Both the position numbers and the translations under genes were made by a program. Shown in pieces: positions 18,985 to 29,244 of a DNA stretch of 64,000 nt. The stretch lies in contig NC_012991.1 in NCBI RefSeq assembly GCF_000026365.1, forward strand, positions 310,001 through 374,000, given 5' to 3'. The stretch is from Zygosaccharomyces rouxii (Eukaryota > Ascomycota > Saccharomycetes > Saccharomycetales > Saccharomycetaceae). The notes beneath the pieces were generated by a model, which ran no database searches, was not told the DNA's origin, and saw only the letters and a program-made list of their open reading frames with translations. The first letter of the stretch is position 1. Each line of letters starts with the position of its first letter.

Positions 18985-21900
18985 ATGGAGAATTTAGGTA
19001 TAGTGAATACTCTTAGGGATCTAGAGTCCAACAAAGTAAAGAACAGAAGCAAAGCACTTGATGATTTGACTTCAACCCTTAAGCAGAGTCCAGATCTGAT
19101 ACCTACAAAGCTACTGGGTCCAACAGCGGAGACCCTTGTTTCTCAGATAACTTTAGAGCACGAAAGATACTGCGATTTATTGGAGAAGCAAGATTCTAGC
19201 CAATCCAATAAACTTTCGCTCCAAGAGAATAAATTTTCCACGTTAGCATACGTATTAAGATTGTATGTGGAGAAGACATGCTCAAGATTTAAACCCAAGA
19301 CGGTTAATCTGCTTCTTTATGCATGCCAAGTCTTCATATCCGATAGAAGCAACACAGTTAAACTGTTGCATCCGATTTCAATCCATTTCTCATATACATT
19401 ATTGGCACTAATACGGTGCAACTTATTTCAATTGAAATATGGTAGTTTTACTTGGTTTGACGTTACTGAAAAAATATGTTCAATACTGGAAGAAAGATTT
19501 AAAGTTTCAACCAATGATAGGAACGTTTCCAATTTGCTAGAATGTTTGAGTGAACTGATATCGTTGGATACAATTCGTCTGAGGGATGTTTCGGCGGCTA
19601 CCTACAGAGTGCTTTCAGGATACTTACAATTAAGTCAGAAAGAAACTGTTAACACAAGATTAATACTGTCACTAGTGAATCAATTCATTGTGAAATCTCA
19701 TATCCATCATGTAAATCGATGCATACAGCTGATTAGGGCTACTTGGAACCATGCTCTAGTTATAGGATTCGCTATAAATACTGACATTCAAAGGGAATTA
19801 TCATATTGTGATATATTCGCGAGTGAACTAATAGTGAACAAGTTACCTCTAATGGTGGGACATGAAGTTCATGAAGATGTTACTTCTTTGTTACAGGAAT
19901 ATCTGACACAGAGGTTGGTCAATTTTAAACCAACGAGTTTGACCTTAGATTGCTTACAGTTGAACGAACGAAGTGAACACAAGGTCGAATGGTTTGAGTT
20001 TTACGATTTCCAATTACTAGAGTCGTCAGATCCACACGATTGGTTCAACCTTCTGGCAATCATAAACCTCATGCGAAGCTATTACTGCATAGCGGGGCCA
20101 GAAAATTTGGCAGTGCAATTGTTTAAAAGAAGGAAAATTCAATCTGGCATTGCTTCTTTTCTTAAAGACTCTTCAAAACTGGAAGATTTCATATGCAATG
20201 CTTTTGAACAAGGAGAACCAAATGTTCGACTATTGGCACTACAAATATGTGCATTTCACAACGCAAACAATGTTGTCGATTCCTCATATTATGAACGACT
20301 GAAGGAATTACTATTACAAGGGTTTGGAGATGTGAATTTGACCGGTTGGACTTGCCTATGTCTCATTTCATTAATAACCCAGAAAGATTTCTCCCTAGGG
20401 GAACATGATGTCAATAGAATTTTCAAACTTTGTCTGCCATTGGTCAAAATACCAAAATGGTGTCAATTATCATGTGGGTTGCTGGCAACCGCTATGAAAT
20501 ATTCTAAACATCGTATATCAGATCCATCAACTTTAAATCAGATTCATGACCTTTACGAATTATCGCCTATCAATGGTCCCTATGCGGCTTGTAATGAAGC
20601 CTTCAAATTTTGGCAATACCTGGAAAATTATGGTAAAGAATTGCAATTTAGACAATCTGATTCCACAATGATTAAACTTTTGGAATGGTTAAACCATAAA
20701 TGGGATCAACTGCTACCCCTCGAGCAGCATCAAGATAAATTTTACATATTTGTCGCTTGGTTGAGCAATAGACCTATACAGCCAGGTAAGGAAGTTGATG
20801 ATTATTTCCCAAATTGTCTATTGTATGATTGGAAGTACGGCTCATGGCAAGAGTATTATAATCTTTGGATCCAATACAAGGAAGAAAGAGCGTTCCTTTT
20901 ACTAAAAGATCTTCCTAGCAAGCTTCCTAAGAGTAAAGAAGAAGCTACCAGTATAGCAGCTATTGCTGTTGATCGTGTTGCCTTGCACAAACTGTTGTAT
21001 CGGTTGTTAGAAACCATTGAAGGTAACTGCCATTTCGCCCCGTTGTTACGATTTAAATGGATCATCCAGATCCTAAAGGTTATCAATTGTTTAGTGGGTG
21101 ATTTGTCCTTCTTATCTTTTATTGATGATTTTCAAAGATCTGTGGCACTCTTCTTGCAATCTCTAAAGTTTGATGATAGGACATCATTTTTGGTATTTTT
21201 CCATCAGATTGTATCTCTTAAAATGCCTAATGTAGAGCATTTGATATTTAATGGATTGGACATACAGGATATGATGGTTAATTTTCGGAAAACTCTAGAT
21301 CCGGTAAATGGTAGATCTGTTTCTCGTATTGATCACATCGATGCTATCGTGGCTCGTGGCTCAGAAGTAAGTGCGACCCATTCAATTACCTGTGGCATGA
21401 ACCCATTTTACCGCTATGATTTCCAGACATCCGTTGAGGCCCTTTTACATGTTCTTGAAGCCCAAAGTGAACCTGTGAGTCGCCGATTCGAGGCACTTTT
21501 AGATTTCTTAAACGGCTTGAAGACAGAAACTTTCGTCAGTTGCTTAGGTCCAGTAATAGCATTTTTTGAAAACAGTACTAAAGGTTATCTAGATCCTACC
21601 CTGTTAGAACAGTTTACGCAGCTTGCCAGTGAACACTTGCTTAGCAAAGAGTACCTCACTTCCAATTTGAGTATGTATTGGATGAGCAGTTACTTAGATG
21701 TCATTAGGCCTCATTGGATGATTAACGGCGGGAGTTCTTTGAATTCAGACTGTAATGATATTCTGGATTGGGTGATTTCAAGATTTGAAGATGCTGCCTT
21801 TAGTGGAGTATATGCGATAACACGTTTGTCGCAACTTCTTCTGCACATGTTGAAATTCCATGACATTTCCCGTGTGTGTGTGAAGGGTGGTAAGCAACGG

Positions 21901-24900
21901 ATTTTTGCAACCTTCATCGACTGCCTGAAGAAACTTGACAAGGCTACAGTATTGACTCAATTGCCTGAAATTATCGATTATATGTCAGTCGTTAGCTACA
22001 AAAACCAAAAGATCATCTTCTCGGAAATTAAGGATCTTTTCGAACCCCCGCAACAAAGCATTGAATATACAGCATTTTACACTTTGGCCATGTTAAGGTT
22101 TTCTTTGTTATCTTATTCCAATCTCATTCTGGCCCTGCAAAGTATGATAGTTTCTTCCAGATTTGAACATACGTGCGTATACATCATGACTGCCTTAGAG
22201 AAAATTACTATAGAATTGCGATTATCCTCCCTCATGGATTTGTTCGATCTTTGTAAATTTGATGTATTTTCGTTCTGGTTCTCTCAGAGCGACAATTTAT
22301 TGGAGGGACATAATGCAGGCGGTAATGCGAGCAAGTGGGATATCAGTCTGTTTGGCTTTGAAAGCTTGGATGAATTTAAAAAATCCCATTACTCAGATTT
22401 AGCGGCCTTTTTATTTTCTAGAGGTTATCAGACTTTACCGTTAATGCAGGAAATAAAAGATATAGTGGGAAAATCTGACGAACAGCTACTGTGGGATAGC
22501 TATTATATGGCTGTTCCGCTTTCCTATGTTGAACGAGGAGCAGGAAACCTTATATTTACAATTGGGAAAGAACTGTCGAATGATCTCACGAAATCTTGCA
22601 ATCAACTTCTGGTCTATCGATGGGTTTTAAAATACTGTGATTTTGGGTCTCTTGTAGATACAGGGTTGATATTGGGAAAATTGTTTCCAAACTCCAAATT
22701 TCTGGCTGACCTCTTCCCGCCGAACGCACATACTTCTCGTTTCCAATTCCCGCTACATATTCCACCAGAACGTTGGGCAATACTTCTTCTGAATTTTCCC
22801 CATCGACCTACTTTCTCAGCGGGCGAGTTGCACTTTTTGATTCTTTGGATCCTAACAGATCTCGAGATCTCAAAGTTCCATGAGATACGGTTGAATTGCA
22901 TCCGTCAAATAAAATTTATCATTGTTGGTCATGAGAAGGTCCTTTCTAATTGTCCTTTTTTTTCAAATATTTTGAAGACACTTGCGCGATACTTGGGAGA
23001 TGTGAAGCTTCACCAGGAGGTACTTCAACTGATCGCTTCTTTCATAAAATTGTCTAGCCAAAATGATTTATCAATTGTCGATGCTCTTTCCTCGATTTAT
23101 GCGGAAGTTCTCATATTTATGAAAGATCCTCAAAGGGAGATTAACGAATCTTTCAGGAAATTATCAAGATCCATAGCTAGTCGTCCTATTCAATTCTCCA
23201 AAACTTGGAAGTTCTGTGATGATATTGTTCAGGGTATGACTCCAAGTGAGGATATTTATCAAACTGACGAACTTTTGAAAACTGAAGACTGTGGTGTCGA
23301 TAAAATCGTCCTACTGTCTCTGATGTTTTCATATGCTAAAGCGCCAGATATCTGTCAGTTAAAGCTTGAACCCACGAATTTGGCTGTCAGTAATTTGTTG
23401 AAATATGATATACCGAAGGAGTTTATCTCGAGAAATGTAGAACTGTGGACCGCCTACTACTTTGATTCTTTTGGATCGGCGCAAGAGACCAGTGAGCTGC
23501 TTGAGAAATCTAATCTTGCGCAGCAGAATATGAGCTTTCGTGACCTTTTCAGTGAGCCAGGTTCCTTGAATTTTTTATTCGCAGAATTTTTCGATACCTT
23601 GGAGGATAGCTTGATGCAAGAATCCTGTCAAGTTCAATTTTTGTGGGAATCTGTATTGGCTTTTCTTTTGAATAGTTATAGCTATGACCAGGAAAACTTC
23701 CCACGTATCAACGATACTTTCTATGAAAAATACAGGAAGAGATGTGTTCCTATGGATAGAGATTTATTCACTCTGTTGCATGGGAAGATTAATGCCGTTC
23801 ATGATCTGGAAGCATTCATTACAGGTCGTTTCTTATCGACTACAATATCGTACGATGAGTGGTTATTAGAGTTCGCTGGATCTTTATTGAAAGACTTGTC
23901 ATTAATTCTACCGGACATTATGTTGTTTTATCATTTGTGCTCAGCATCTCGAAAATTCACTGAAGGTATTTTAACTATTCTTTTTAATCTGGTTATGTTT
24001 CATAATCCAAGAAGAGGGGTTGATTGGGCGGTTAGGATTGTTTCTCAGATGGAAAAGTTATTGAAAACCGATCATGCTGCTGAAAAGACGAGAGCTATCC
24101 TTAAAATTATTAGCATGTTGAGATCTGGTTATAGGCTAAATGAAAGGCAATGTGCTTCTGCCTATTCTTCTTTACCTCTTAAGTTAGTTTGTGAATCTGC
24201 TTTGCGAACGGGGCAGGTAACATTCAGTTATATGCTATTTGAAGAGTTTTCTATGAATGATATGGGGACATTGGACACGGTTACATTGGGTGCTATCTAT
24301 GAATCACTTGGAGATGTTGATCTCATGGCGGGTTTGCCAACGCCTCACACACTTGCAGGAGCACTTCACTCTATTAATAAAACTGAGCAAAACACTTGGA
24401 AAAGCTTCTTGATCAATAATGCTAATTTCAATGCAAATTATAGCAATCAACTGAATTCAGGTCGAATGCCCTTGCTGAAGGCCACAGAGTCTCTGGACTT
24501 TTACGGATTGGCTTCTTTCCTGGGTGAAGATGATTGTCCTCAACAGTCTCGTGATCCCTATAAATGGGCGCTACAGCTAGGGAACTGGAATATTCCTTCG
24601 CCTGAATTTATTGATACCAAGGAGAAGGGGTTGTATTATAGCTTGAAGAAGGTATTACATGAGGATGCTCAACCGTTCAAGAGTTTAGAAGATTCTTTGG
24701 TGACACTTGTGAAAGGGAGGAAGGATTTCAATTCTCAAGCAGAGTGGGTGGACACGATTTCGAATGTTTCGTTGCTACAACGACTTGCTGTTAGTCTGAA
24801 AACGGGTGATGATACCGTAATAATGTTGAAGGCTCTTCTAGCCCAAGATGAAGAAAAATTGCAGATATTTGACTTCGAAGATTATAAGCCCTGCCTACAA

Positions 24901-27363
24901 GCTAAACACTTATTGTCTTCCATAATATCTGATGAAATCTGGAAAGCTCACCCTAACAAGTCGTTGGATATTAAAGTGATGACTGCAATACAGCTGGCCA
25001 ATGATGTGAAGTATAGTATTGAGAATAAATCTACCCAAGATGCCTTGAGATATGCATTTTTGATAGAAAATTTACTGGAATCGGTTAGAACATTGGACGG
25101 TCGTGCTCCAATTTTGCCCTCTCTGGAAAGATTGGGATCATTTGTGTCGGCGGAGGCTCTCTGGGAGTGTAAAGAATTCAAGACACCTGTTCGTATTCTT
25201 GAGGACCTTTTGCATCACCAAAGTGACCCTGTTCTGAATGGCAAAATTTCAGAAGTGAATGGTCTTCTCGAAGTTCCAGACGATTATATTCAAGCAATGC
25301 TTGTCAAGTGGACTTCTGAATCACGTTTGGAAACTGCATCTGTCATATTTGAGAAATACATTAGGAATTTTGAAGCTAAAGTAAAGGACCATGACATGCG
25401 TGCGAAGATGTTCTATATTTTGGGTAATTTCCTTAACGATCAAGCACAAAGGTTACAAGCAAGTAGAGAAATTGAAGAGAGACAACGTCGTTGTGATAGG
25501 CAAGTTAATGAGTCCAATGCATTGGAAATGATCTATAAAAATTCTAACCTGTCAGAAAACGAACGTAAAGATGCAAAGAGACATTATCTGAAGGTACGTA
25601 TGCAGCTAGAAAACGACATGGAATTATTGGATAGTTTGAAGTCACAAAGGATGCAGTTTGTATCCAAGGCATTGCATTACTACCTAAATACTCTGGTTTT
25701 CACGAATAAGTTTGATGACGATGTGTTGGACAAATTCTGTGGATTATGGTTCGAATATGATGGCGTCGATGATGTTAATAGTTTACTTTTGAAAGAAATT
25801 GGGTCGGTCCCTAGCTGGAAGTTCCTACCTTGGGTCAACCAAATCGCTTCTAAATTGTCTACAGAACAAACTAAGTTCCAAAGGCCGTTGCAATTGACTA
25901 TGAAACGACTTCTTTTCAAGCTACCATACGATTCTCTCTACTCAGTCATGTCAATTTTATTTTATGATAAGCGATCAGCTAATTTAGATCAACGTATTTC
26001 ACAGAAGGTCGAAGCTGTTGAGAATCTCTTGAAAGAACTACAAGGGTTTGAAAAGGGAAATTATTACAAAAAGTACGTTATACCCGTCAAAGACTTTTGT
26101 GAGATGTCAGTGGAACTTGCAAACACCAGGGTCGAACTGAACTCTAAATTTCCTAGAACCCTGCATCTCTCTGATTTAAAGGTTGGTCAGTACTGGCTAA
26201 AAATTCTACCGGAACAAAAGTTACCTCTTCCAACAATGCACTTTCCCATACGAAGTTCTAGTGACGGTAAAATGACAAGACCTTACATTACTTCTGCGAT
26301 AGAGACTGTCGATATATCCTCCACGGGTATCTCTTTGCCCAAGATTGTGACTTTCCAAATTTCAGATGGTCTTAAACGTAAAGTATTAATGAAAGGTAGT
26401 AACGATGATTTACGACAAGATGCAATCATGGAGCAGGTGTTCGGTCAAGTGAATAAAATTCTTCAAAAGGACAAGCAGATGCGTAAGTTAGACTTGAACA
26501 TTAGTACTTATGAAGTGATCCCTCTGGGTCCGAACGCCGGAATAATTGAATATGTGGCTCATTCTGTGTCATTAAATCAGATATTGGTAGTATTGCATAG
26601 AAATGATCCTGTATCCTTTGATCAGGCAAGGAAAAAGATGAAAGCGGTTCAGAACAGATCTAAAGATGAACGTATAAGGACTTATAACAAATTGACTGAG
26701 GTTATTAAACCACAATTACGCAATTTCTTTTTTGATTATTTTTCTGAACCACAGGAATGGTTAGATGTTAAAAAGACTTATACAAAGGGCATCGCAGCTT
26801 CATCTATTGTCGGTCATATTCTGGGTTTGGGTGATCGCCATTTGAATAACATTTTACTCGATTATTCTACTGGTAAACCAATCCATATTGATTTGGGTGT
26901 AGCATTTGATCAGGGACGTTTATTACCTATTCCTGAGTTGGTACCATTTAGGCTTACAAGAGATGTTGTAGATGGATTTGGTATAACTGGAATCGAGGGT
27001 TTATTCAGAAGGAGTTGTGAAACTACATATTCTGTTCTAAGGGAAAATTATGAAAAAGTCATGCATGTTCTCAATATTTTGAAATGGGATCCATTGTACT
27101 CCTGGGTCATGTCACCAGTTAGGCGCCATAGACATCTTTTGGAAGAAGATAGTCAAACTTTTGGTAGTGTTAATTTAGAGGAAGGAGACTCTGCGTCGGA
27201 ACTTGAAGAGAACCAAGAGTCATACAGAGCACTCAAAAGTGTAGAGGAAAAATTGATTGGCAATGGGCTAAGTGTCGAGGCCACTATTCAAGAATTGATT
27301 CAACAAGCAACTGATGTTGAAAACTTAGCATTAATTTACATGGGATGGTCACCATTCTATTGA
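18985..27363 (+). CDS. TEL1: Tel1, ATM-family checkpoint and telomere kinase
   Basis: The 2792-residue protein is a PIKK of nearly the same length as S. cerevisiae Tel1 (2787). A TAN-type motif lies near the N-terminus (LESNKVKNRSKAL), followed by about 1700 residues of HEAT-like helical repeats, the FAT region, the kinase domain and a C-terminal FATC (last 30 residues, ending GWSPFY). Kinase signatures are visible: K2470 in a KGSNDDLRQD block, GDRHLNN with catalytic D2617 and N2622, and the metal-binding DLG at 2636-2638. Tel1 is recruited by Mre11-Rad50-Xrs2 to breaks and short telomeres and phosphorylates SQ/TQ sites. Its start is 195 bp after the RPL23 stop, giving a short promoter. Confidence 0.98.
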   Translation: MENLGIVNTLRDLESNKVKNRSKALDDLTSTLKQSPDLIPTKLLGPTAETLVSQITLEHERYCDLLEKQDSSQSNKLSLQENKFSTLAYVLRLYVEKTCSRFKPKTVNLLLYACQVFISDRSNTVKLLHPISIHFSYTLLALIRCNLFQLKYGSFTWFDVTEKICSILEERFKVSTNDRNVSNLLECLSELISLDTIRLRDVSAATYRVLSGYLQLSQKETVNTRLILSLVNQFIVKSHIHHVNRCIQLIRATWNHALVIGFAINTDIQRELSYCDIFASELIVNKLPLMVGHEVHEDVTSLLQEYLTQRLVNFKPTSLTLDCLQLNERSEHKVEWFEFYDFQLLESSDPHDWFNLLAIINLMRSYYCIAGPENLAVQLFKRRKIQSGIASFLKDSSKLEDFICNAFEQGEPNVRLLALQICAFHNANNVVDSSYYERLKELLLQGFGDVNLTGWTCLCLISLITQKDFSLGEHDVNRIFKLCLPLVKIPKWCQLSCGLLATAMKYSKHRISDPSTLNQIHDLYELSPINGPYAACNEAFKFWQYLENYGKELQFRQSDSTMIKLLEWLNHKWDQLLPLEQHQDKFYIFVAWLSNRPIQPGKEVDDYFPNCLLYDWKYGSWQEYYNLWIQYKEERAFLLLKDLPSKLPKSKEEATSIAAIAVDRVALHKLLYRLLETIEGNCHFAPLLRFKWIIQILKVINCLVGDLSFLSFIDDFQRSVALFLQSLKFDDRTSFLVFFHQIVSLKMPNVEHLIFNGLDIQDMMVNFRKTLDPVNGRSVSRIDHIDAIVARGSEVSATHSITCGMNPFYRYDFQTSVEALLHVLEAQSEPVSRRFEALLDFLNGLKTETFVSCLGPVIAFFENSTKGYLDPTLLEQFTQLASEHLLSKEYLTSNLSMYWMSSYLDVIRPHWMINGGSSLNSDCNDILDWVISRFEDAAFSGVYAITRLSQLLLHMLKFHDISRVCVKGGKQRIFATFIDCLKKLDKATVLTQLPEIIDYMSVVSYKNQKIIFSEIKDLFEPPQQSIEYTAFYTLAMLRFSLLSYSNLILALQSMIVSSRFEHTCVYIMTALEKITIELRLSSLMDLFDLCKFDVFSFWFSQSDNLLEGHNAGGNASKWDISLFGFESLDEFKKSHYSDLAAFLFSRGYQTLPLMQEIKDIVGKSDEQLLWDSYYMAVPLSYVERGAGNLIFTIGKELSNDLTKSCNQLLVYRWVLKYCDFGSLVDTGLILGKLFPNSKFLADLFPPNAHTSRFQFPLHIPPERWAILLLNFPHRPTFSAGELHFLILWILTDLEISKFHEIRLNCIRQIKFIIVGHEKVLSNCPFFSNILKTLARYLGDVKLHQEVLQLIASFIKLSSQNDLSIVDALSSIYAEVLIFMKDPQREINESFRKLSRSIASRPIQFSKTWKFCDDIVQGMTPSEDIYQTDELLKTEDCGVDKIVLLSLMFSYAKAPDICQLKLEPTNLAVSNLLKYDIPKEFISRNVELWTAYYFDSFGSAQETSELLEKSNLAQQNMSFRDLFSEPGSLNFLFAEFFDTLEDSLMQESCQVQFLWESVLAFLLNSYSYDQENFPRINDTFYEKYRKRCVPMDRDLFTLLHGKINAVHDLEAFITGRFLSTTISYDEWLLEFAGSLLKDLSLILPDIMLFYHLCSASRKFTEGILTILFNLVMFHNPRRGVDWAVRIVSQMEKLLKTDHAAEKTRAILKIISMLRSGYRLNERQCASAYSSLPLKLVCESALRTGQVTFSYMLFEEFSMNDMGTLDTVTLGAIYESLGDVDLMAGLPTPHTLAGALHSINKTEQNTWKSFLINNANFNANYSNQLNSGRMPLLKATESLDFYGLASFLGEDDCPQQSRDPYKWALQLGNWNIPSPEFIDTKEKGLYYSLKKVLHEDAQPFKSLEDSLVTLVKGRKDFNSQAEWVDTISNVSLLQRLAVSLKTGDDTVIMLKALLAQDEEKLQIFDFEDYKPCLQAKHLLSSIISDEIWKAHPNKSLDIKVMTAIQLANDVKYSIENKSTQDALRYAFLIENLLESVRTLDGRAPILPSLERLGSFVSAEALWECKEFKTPVRILEDLLHHQSDPVLNGKISEVNGLLEVPDDYIQAMLVKWTSESRLETASVIFEKYIRNFEAKVKDHDMRAKMFYILGNFLNDQAQRLQASREIEERQRRCDRQVNESNALEMIYKNSNLSENERKDAKRHYLKVRMQLENDMELLDSLKSQRMQFVSKALHYYLNTLVFTNKFDDDVLDKFCGLWFEYDGVDDVNSLLLKEIGSVPSWKFLPWVNQIASKLSTEQTKFQRPLQLTMKRLLFKLPYDSLYSVMSILFYDKRSANLDQRISQKVEAVENLLKELQGFEKGNYYKKYVIPVKDFCEMSVELANTRVELNSKFPRTLHLSDLKVGQYWLKILPEQKLPLPTMHFPIRSSSDGKMTRPYITSAIETVDISSTGISLPKIVTFQISDGLKRKVLMKGSNDDLRQDAIMEQVFGQVNKILQKDKQMRKLDLNISTYEVIPLGPNAGIIEYVAHSVSLNQILVVLHRNDPVSFDQARKKMKAVQNRSKDERIRTYNKLTEVIKPQLRNFFFDYFSEPQEWLDVKKTYTKGIAASSIVGHILGLGDRHLNNILLDYSTGKPIHIDLGVAFDQGRLLPIPELVPFRLTRDVVDGFGITGIEGLFRRSCETTYSVLRENYEKVMHVLNILKWDPLYSWVMSPVRRHRHLLEEDSQTFGSVNLEEGDSASELEENQESYRALKSVEEKLIGNGLSVEATIQELIQQATDVENLALIYMGWSPFY

Positions 27364-27593
27364 ATGAAGTATCGGGAATATTCTTACAAGTGTTTGCATA
27401 GGAAGCAGTTTAATGTATTATATATGGATGTGTATGCACTTTATTTTACTGCATAAAAGTCAATACGAACATCATCAATTTTTTTGTTTTTCATTATTAT
27501 TATCCAATATAATCTGTAATATTCTCGCAAATGCAAATATCTATCTTTCTTACCATTATTGTGAACCAATTCCTTTTCATTTCCCTCCTTCAC

Positions 27594-28709
27594 CTACATA
27601 GCGATATTATCTTCGATAAGCTTAACATAATTACTTGGAATAATACCTGTTTCGCCGGTTGACCTTTTAGCCTTCCACCATCTACCTTCAATATCACTGA
27701 CTTTAAGAATTTCACCTTGTTCGAATGAAATTTCATAGGCATCGTCTTCATCTGCTTGGTATCTGTATAAAGTTTGTGCAGTGTATGGAAAGCTCTCCTC
27801 GCCAGCATCACTGTACAATTCTAAAGTTCCGCCCATTGTGGTATCTGTGTTACCGTTCGAAGTCTCTGTCATAAAAGTGTTCTGGTTAAATGTGTTTTGG
27901 TTAGAATTGTTTTGGTTGAAATTGTTTGGGTTGAGGTTGTTTTGATTATTAGCATTCATATCCTGTGTGAACGCACCTGGCATGTTATTATCAGAATATG
28001 CTACACTACCGTTTCTGTCCAATGGAACATTTGGGCCTGTATAGTATGCTGGATCAGGATTTTCAAATCCAGTGAGAGCCATGGAGGACATGTAGTTTTG
28101 GGGTTGATGCTCTGGGTAGAAATTATCACCTGTGAATCTTTGACTTCTAAGGTTGTTTCTATTACGGCGACGAGCTCTCATAGATGCGTCTTGGGTGGCA
28201 GAGGGTCTAATACCTCTCAGTGAAAATGAATCAATCCATCTACTGGTTGGTGACGCATTGTCACTACCATAGTAGAAGATCCATATTAGATTAACAATTG
28301 ATAATAATATTACACCAGCGGATGCGGCAGCCTTACGAGATCCATCGCCGTAGACCAAGATCGTTGCGCTATTGGTGTTGTATACGAAAGAAACTGCAGT
28401 AGCACCAGCTATAAAATTTTTGTAGTAATCGACCATATCATAACAGTAAAATATGATAACCATGAATAAAATTAGGAATTGATATGCTATTCCCCACCAC
28501 GTAAACCGGGGGAAATTATCTGTATCTGAAGCTGTAGCTATGCATCCTGCAATGGCAATACACCATGACAGAAGTGTAATTGAAATCGAAGAGAGTGCAA
28601 ATGGATCTGAGAAAAGGTTATTCAAACTGAAACTGTGATTAATGTGTAGTTTTTTCCTCTGAGCTTTTGCTTTGGCTCTACTGGGCATAGGTACCTTATC
28701 CATAACCAT
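27594..28709 (-). CDS. SHO1: Sho1, osmosensor of the HOG pathway
   Basis: The 371-residue protein has four N-terminal transmembrane helices (about residues 38-60, 69-92, 97-118 and 129-148), a disordered cytoplasmic linker with Asn-rich runs (NNLNPNNFNQNNSNQN), and an SH3 domain at 309-371 (YRYQADEDDAYEISFEQGEI, GRWWKAK, GIIPSNYVKL). In yeast the SH3 binds a proline motif of Pbs2, and the membrane part cooperates with Hkr1, Msb2 and Opy2 to sense osmotic stress. Length matches S. cerevisiae Sho1 (367). TEL1 and SHO1 converge with 230 bp between stops. The Asn-rich linker is encoded by a degenerate AAT/AAC repeat near 27890-27955. Confidence 0.97.
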   Translation of the reverse strand: MVMDKVPMPSRAKAKAQRKKLHINHSFSLNNLFSDPFALSSISITLLSWCIAIAGCIATASDTDNFPRFTWWGIAYQFLILFMVIIFYCYDMVDYYKNFIAGATAVSFVYNTNSATILVYGDGSRKAAASAGVILLSIVNLIWIFYYGSDNASPTSRWIDSFSLRGIRPSATQDASMRARRRNRNNLRSQRFTGDNFYPEHQPQNYMSSMALTGFENPDPAYYTGPNVPLDRNGSVAYSDNNMPGAFTQDMNANNQNNLNPNNFNQNNSNQNTFNQNTFMTETSNGNTDTTMGGTLELYSDAGEESFPYTAQTLYRYQADEDDAYEISFEQGEILKVSDIEGRWWKAKRSTGETGIIPSNYVKLIEDNIAM

Positions 28710-29244
28710 CCTCCGCGATCTAGTATATCTTTCTTCAAGCCCTTCAAGCGAGAGTTAGATCAAGATGTTTAAGTAGAGTTTAGTTTCAATCCTTTTAAGT
28801 GAAACAATTTCTAGATGTTTTGAGATCAGGCTGAAGATCAAAACTTCGCATTTCGCGTAACGAAGAATGTATTTCGGGTCACATGAAAGAGTGATTTATA
28901 ATTATAAAAATGATTATCTCTAAAGATAGACAATTTTCTCGTGGATACGAGCATCGCCATTGGATTCAGAAGAATTTTCTGGTTCGATTGATGGTAGTGT
29001 TGTAGCCAATGGTCCAAGCGTTGAGCCAGGAAAATTCGAAGAACCGTTGGATTAGATAATGGATCCAGACAATGGGCCAAATTGTTTCGGAACTGGGTTG
29101 TGAATAGTACAGCTTGCATCGATTGTAGTCAAAGGGAAAAAACAATTTGCATTTTCATCTAATCCTTTAGAGTTCTCAGATCTGGTTTATCCCTATAGGG
29201 TAATGCAGACCATACAATCATGTGCTGGGCATTGTACTCTTCAA
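28710..29244. other. SHO1 upstream region
   Basis: The 535-bp region separates the SHO1 start from the AVT stop on the same strand, so it carries the SHO1 promoter and AVT 3' end. A 93-codon minus-strand ORF (28838-29119) is present but has no sign of being a gene. A small hairpin CTCGT-GGAT-ACGAG lies near 28938. Confidence 0.45.

Noticed and set aside
28838..29119. 93-codon minus-strand ORF upstream of SHO1
   Set aside because: No domain or homolog known to me, and it lies in the SHO1 promoter. Its composition does not look coding.
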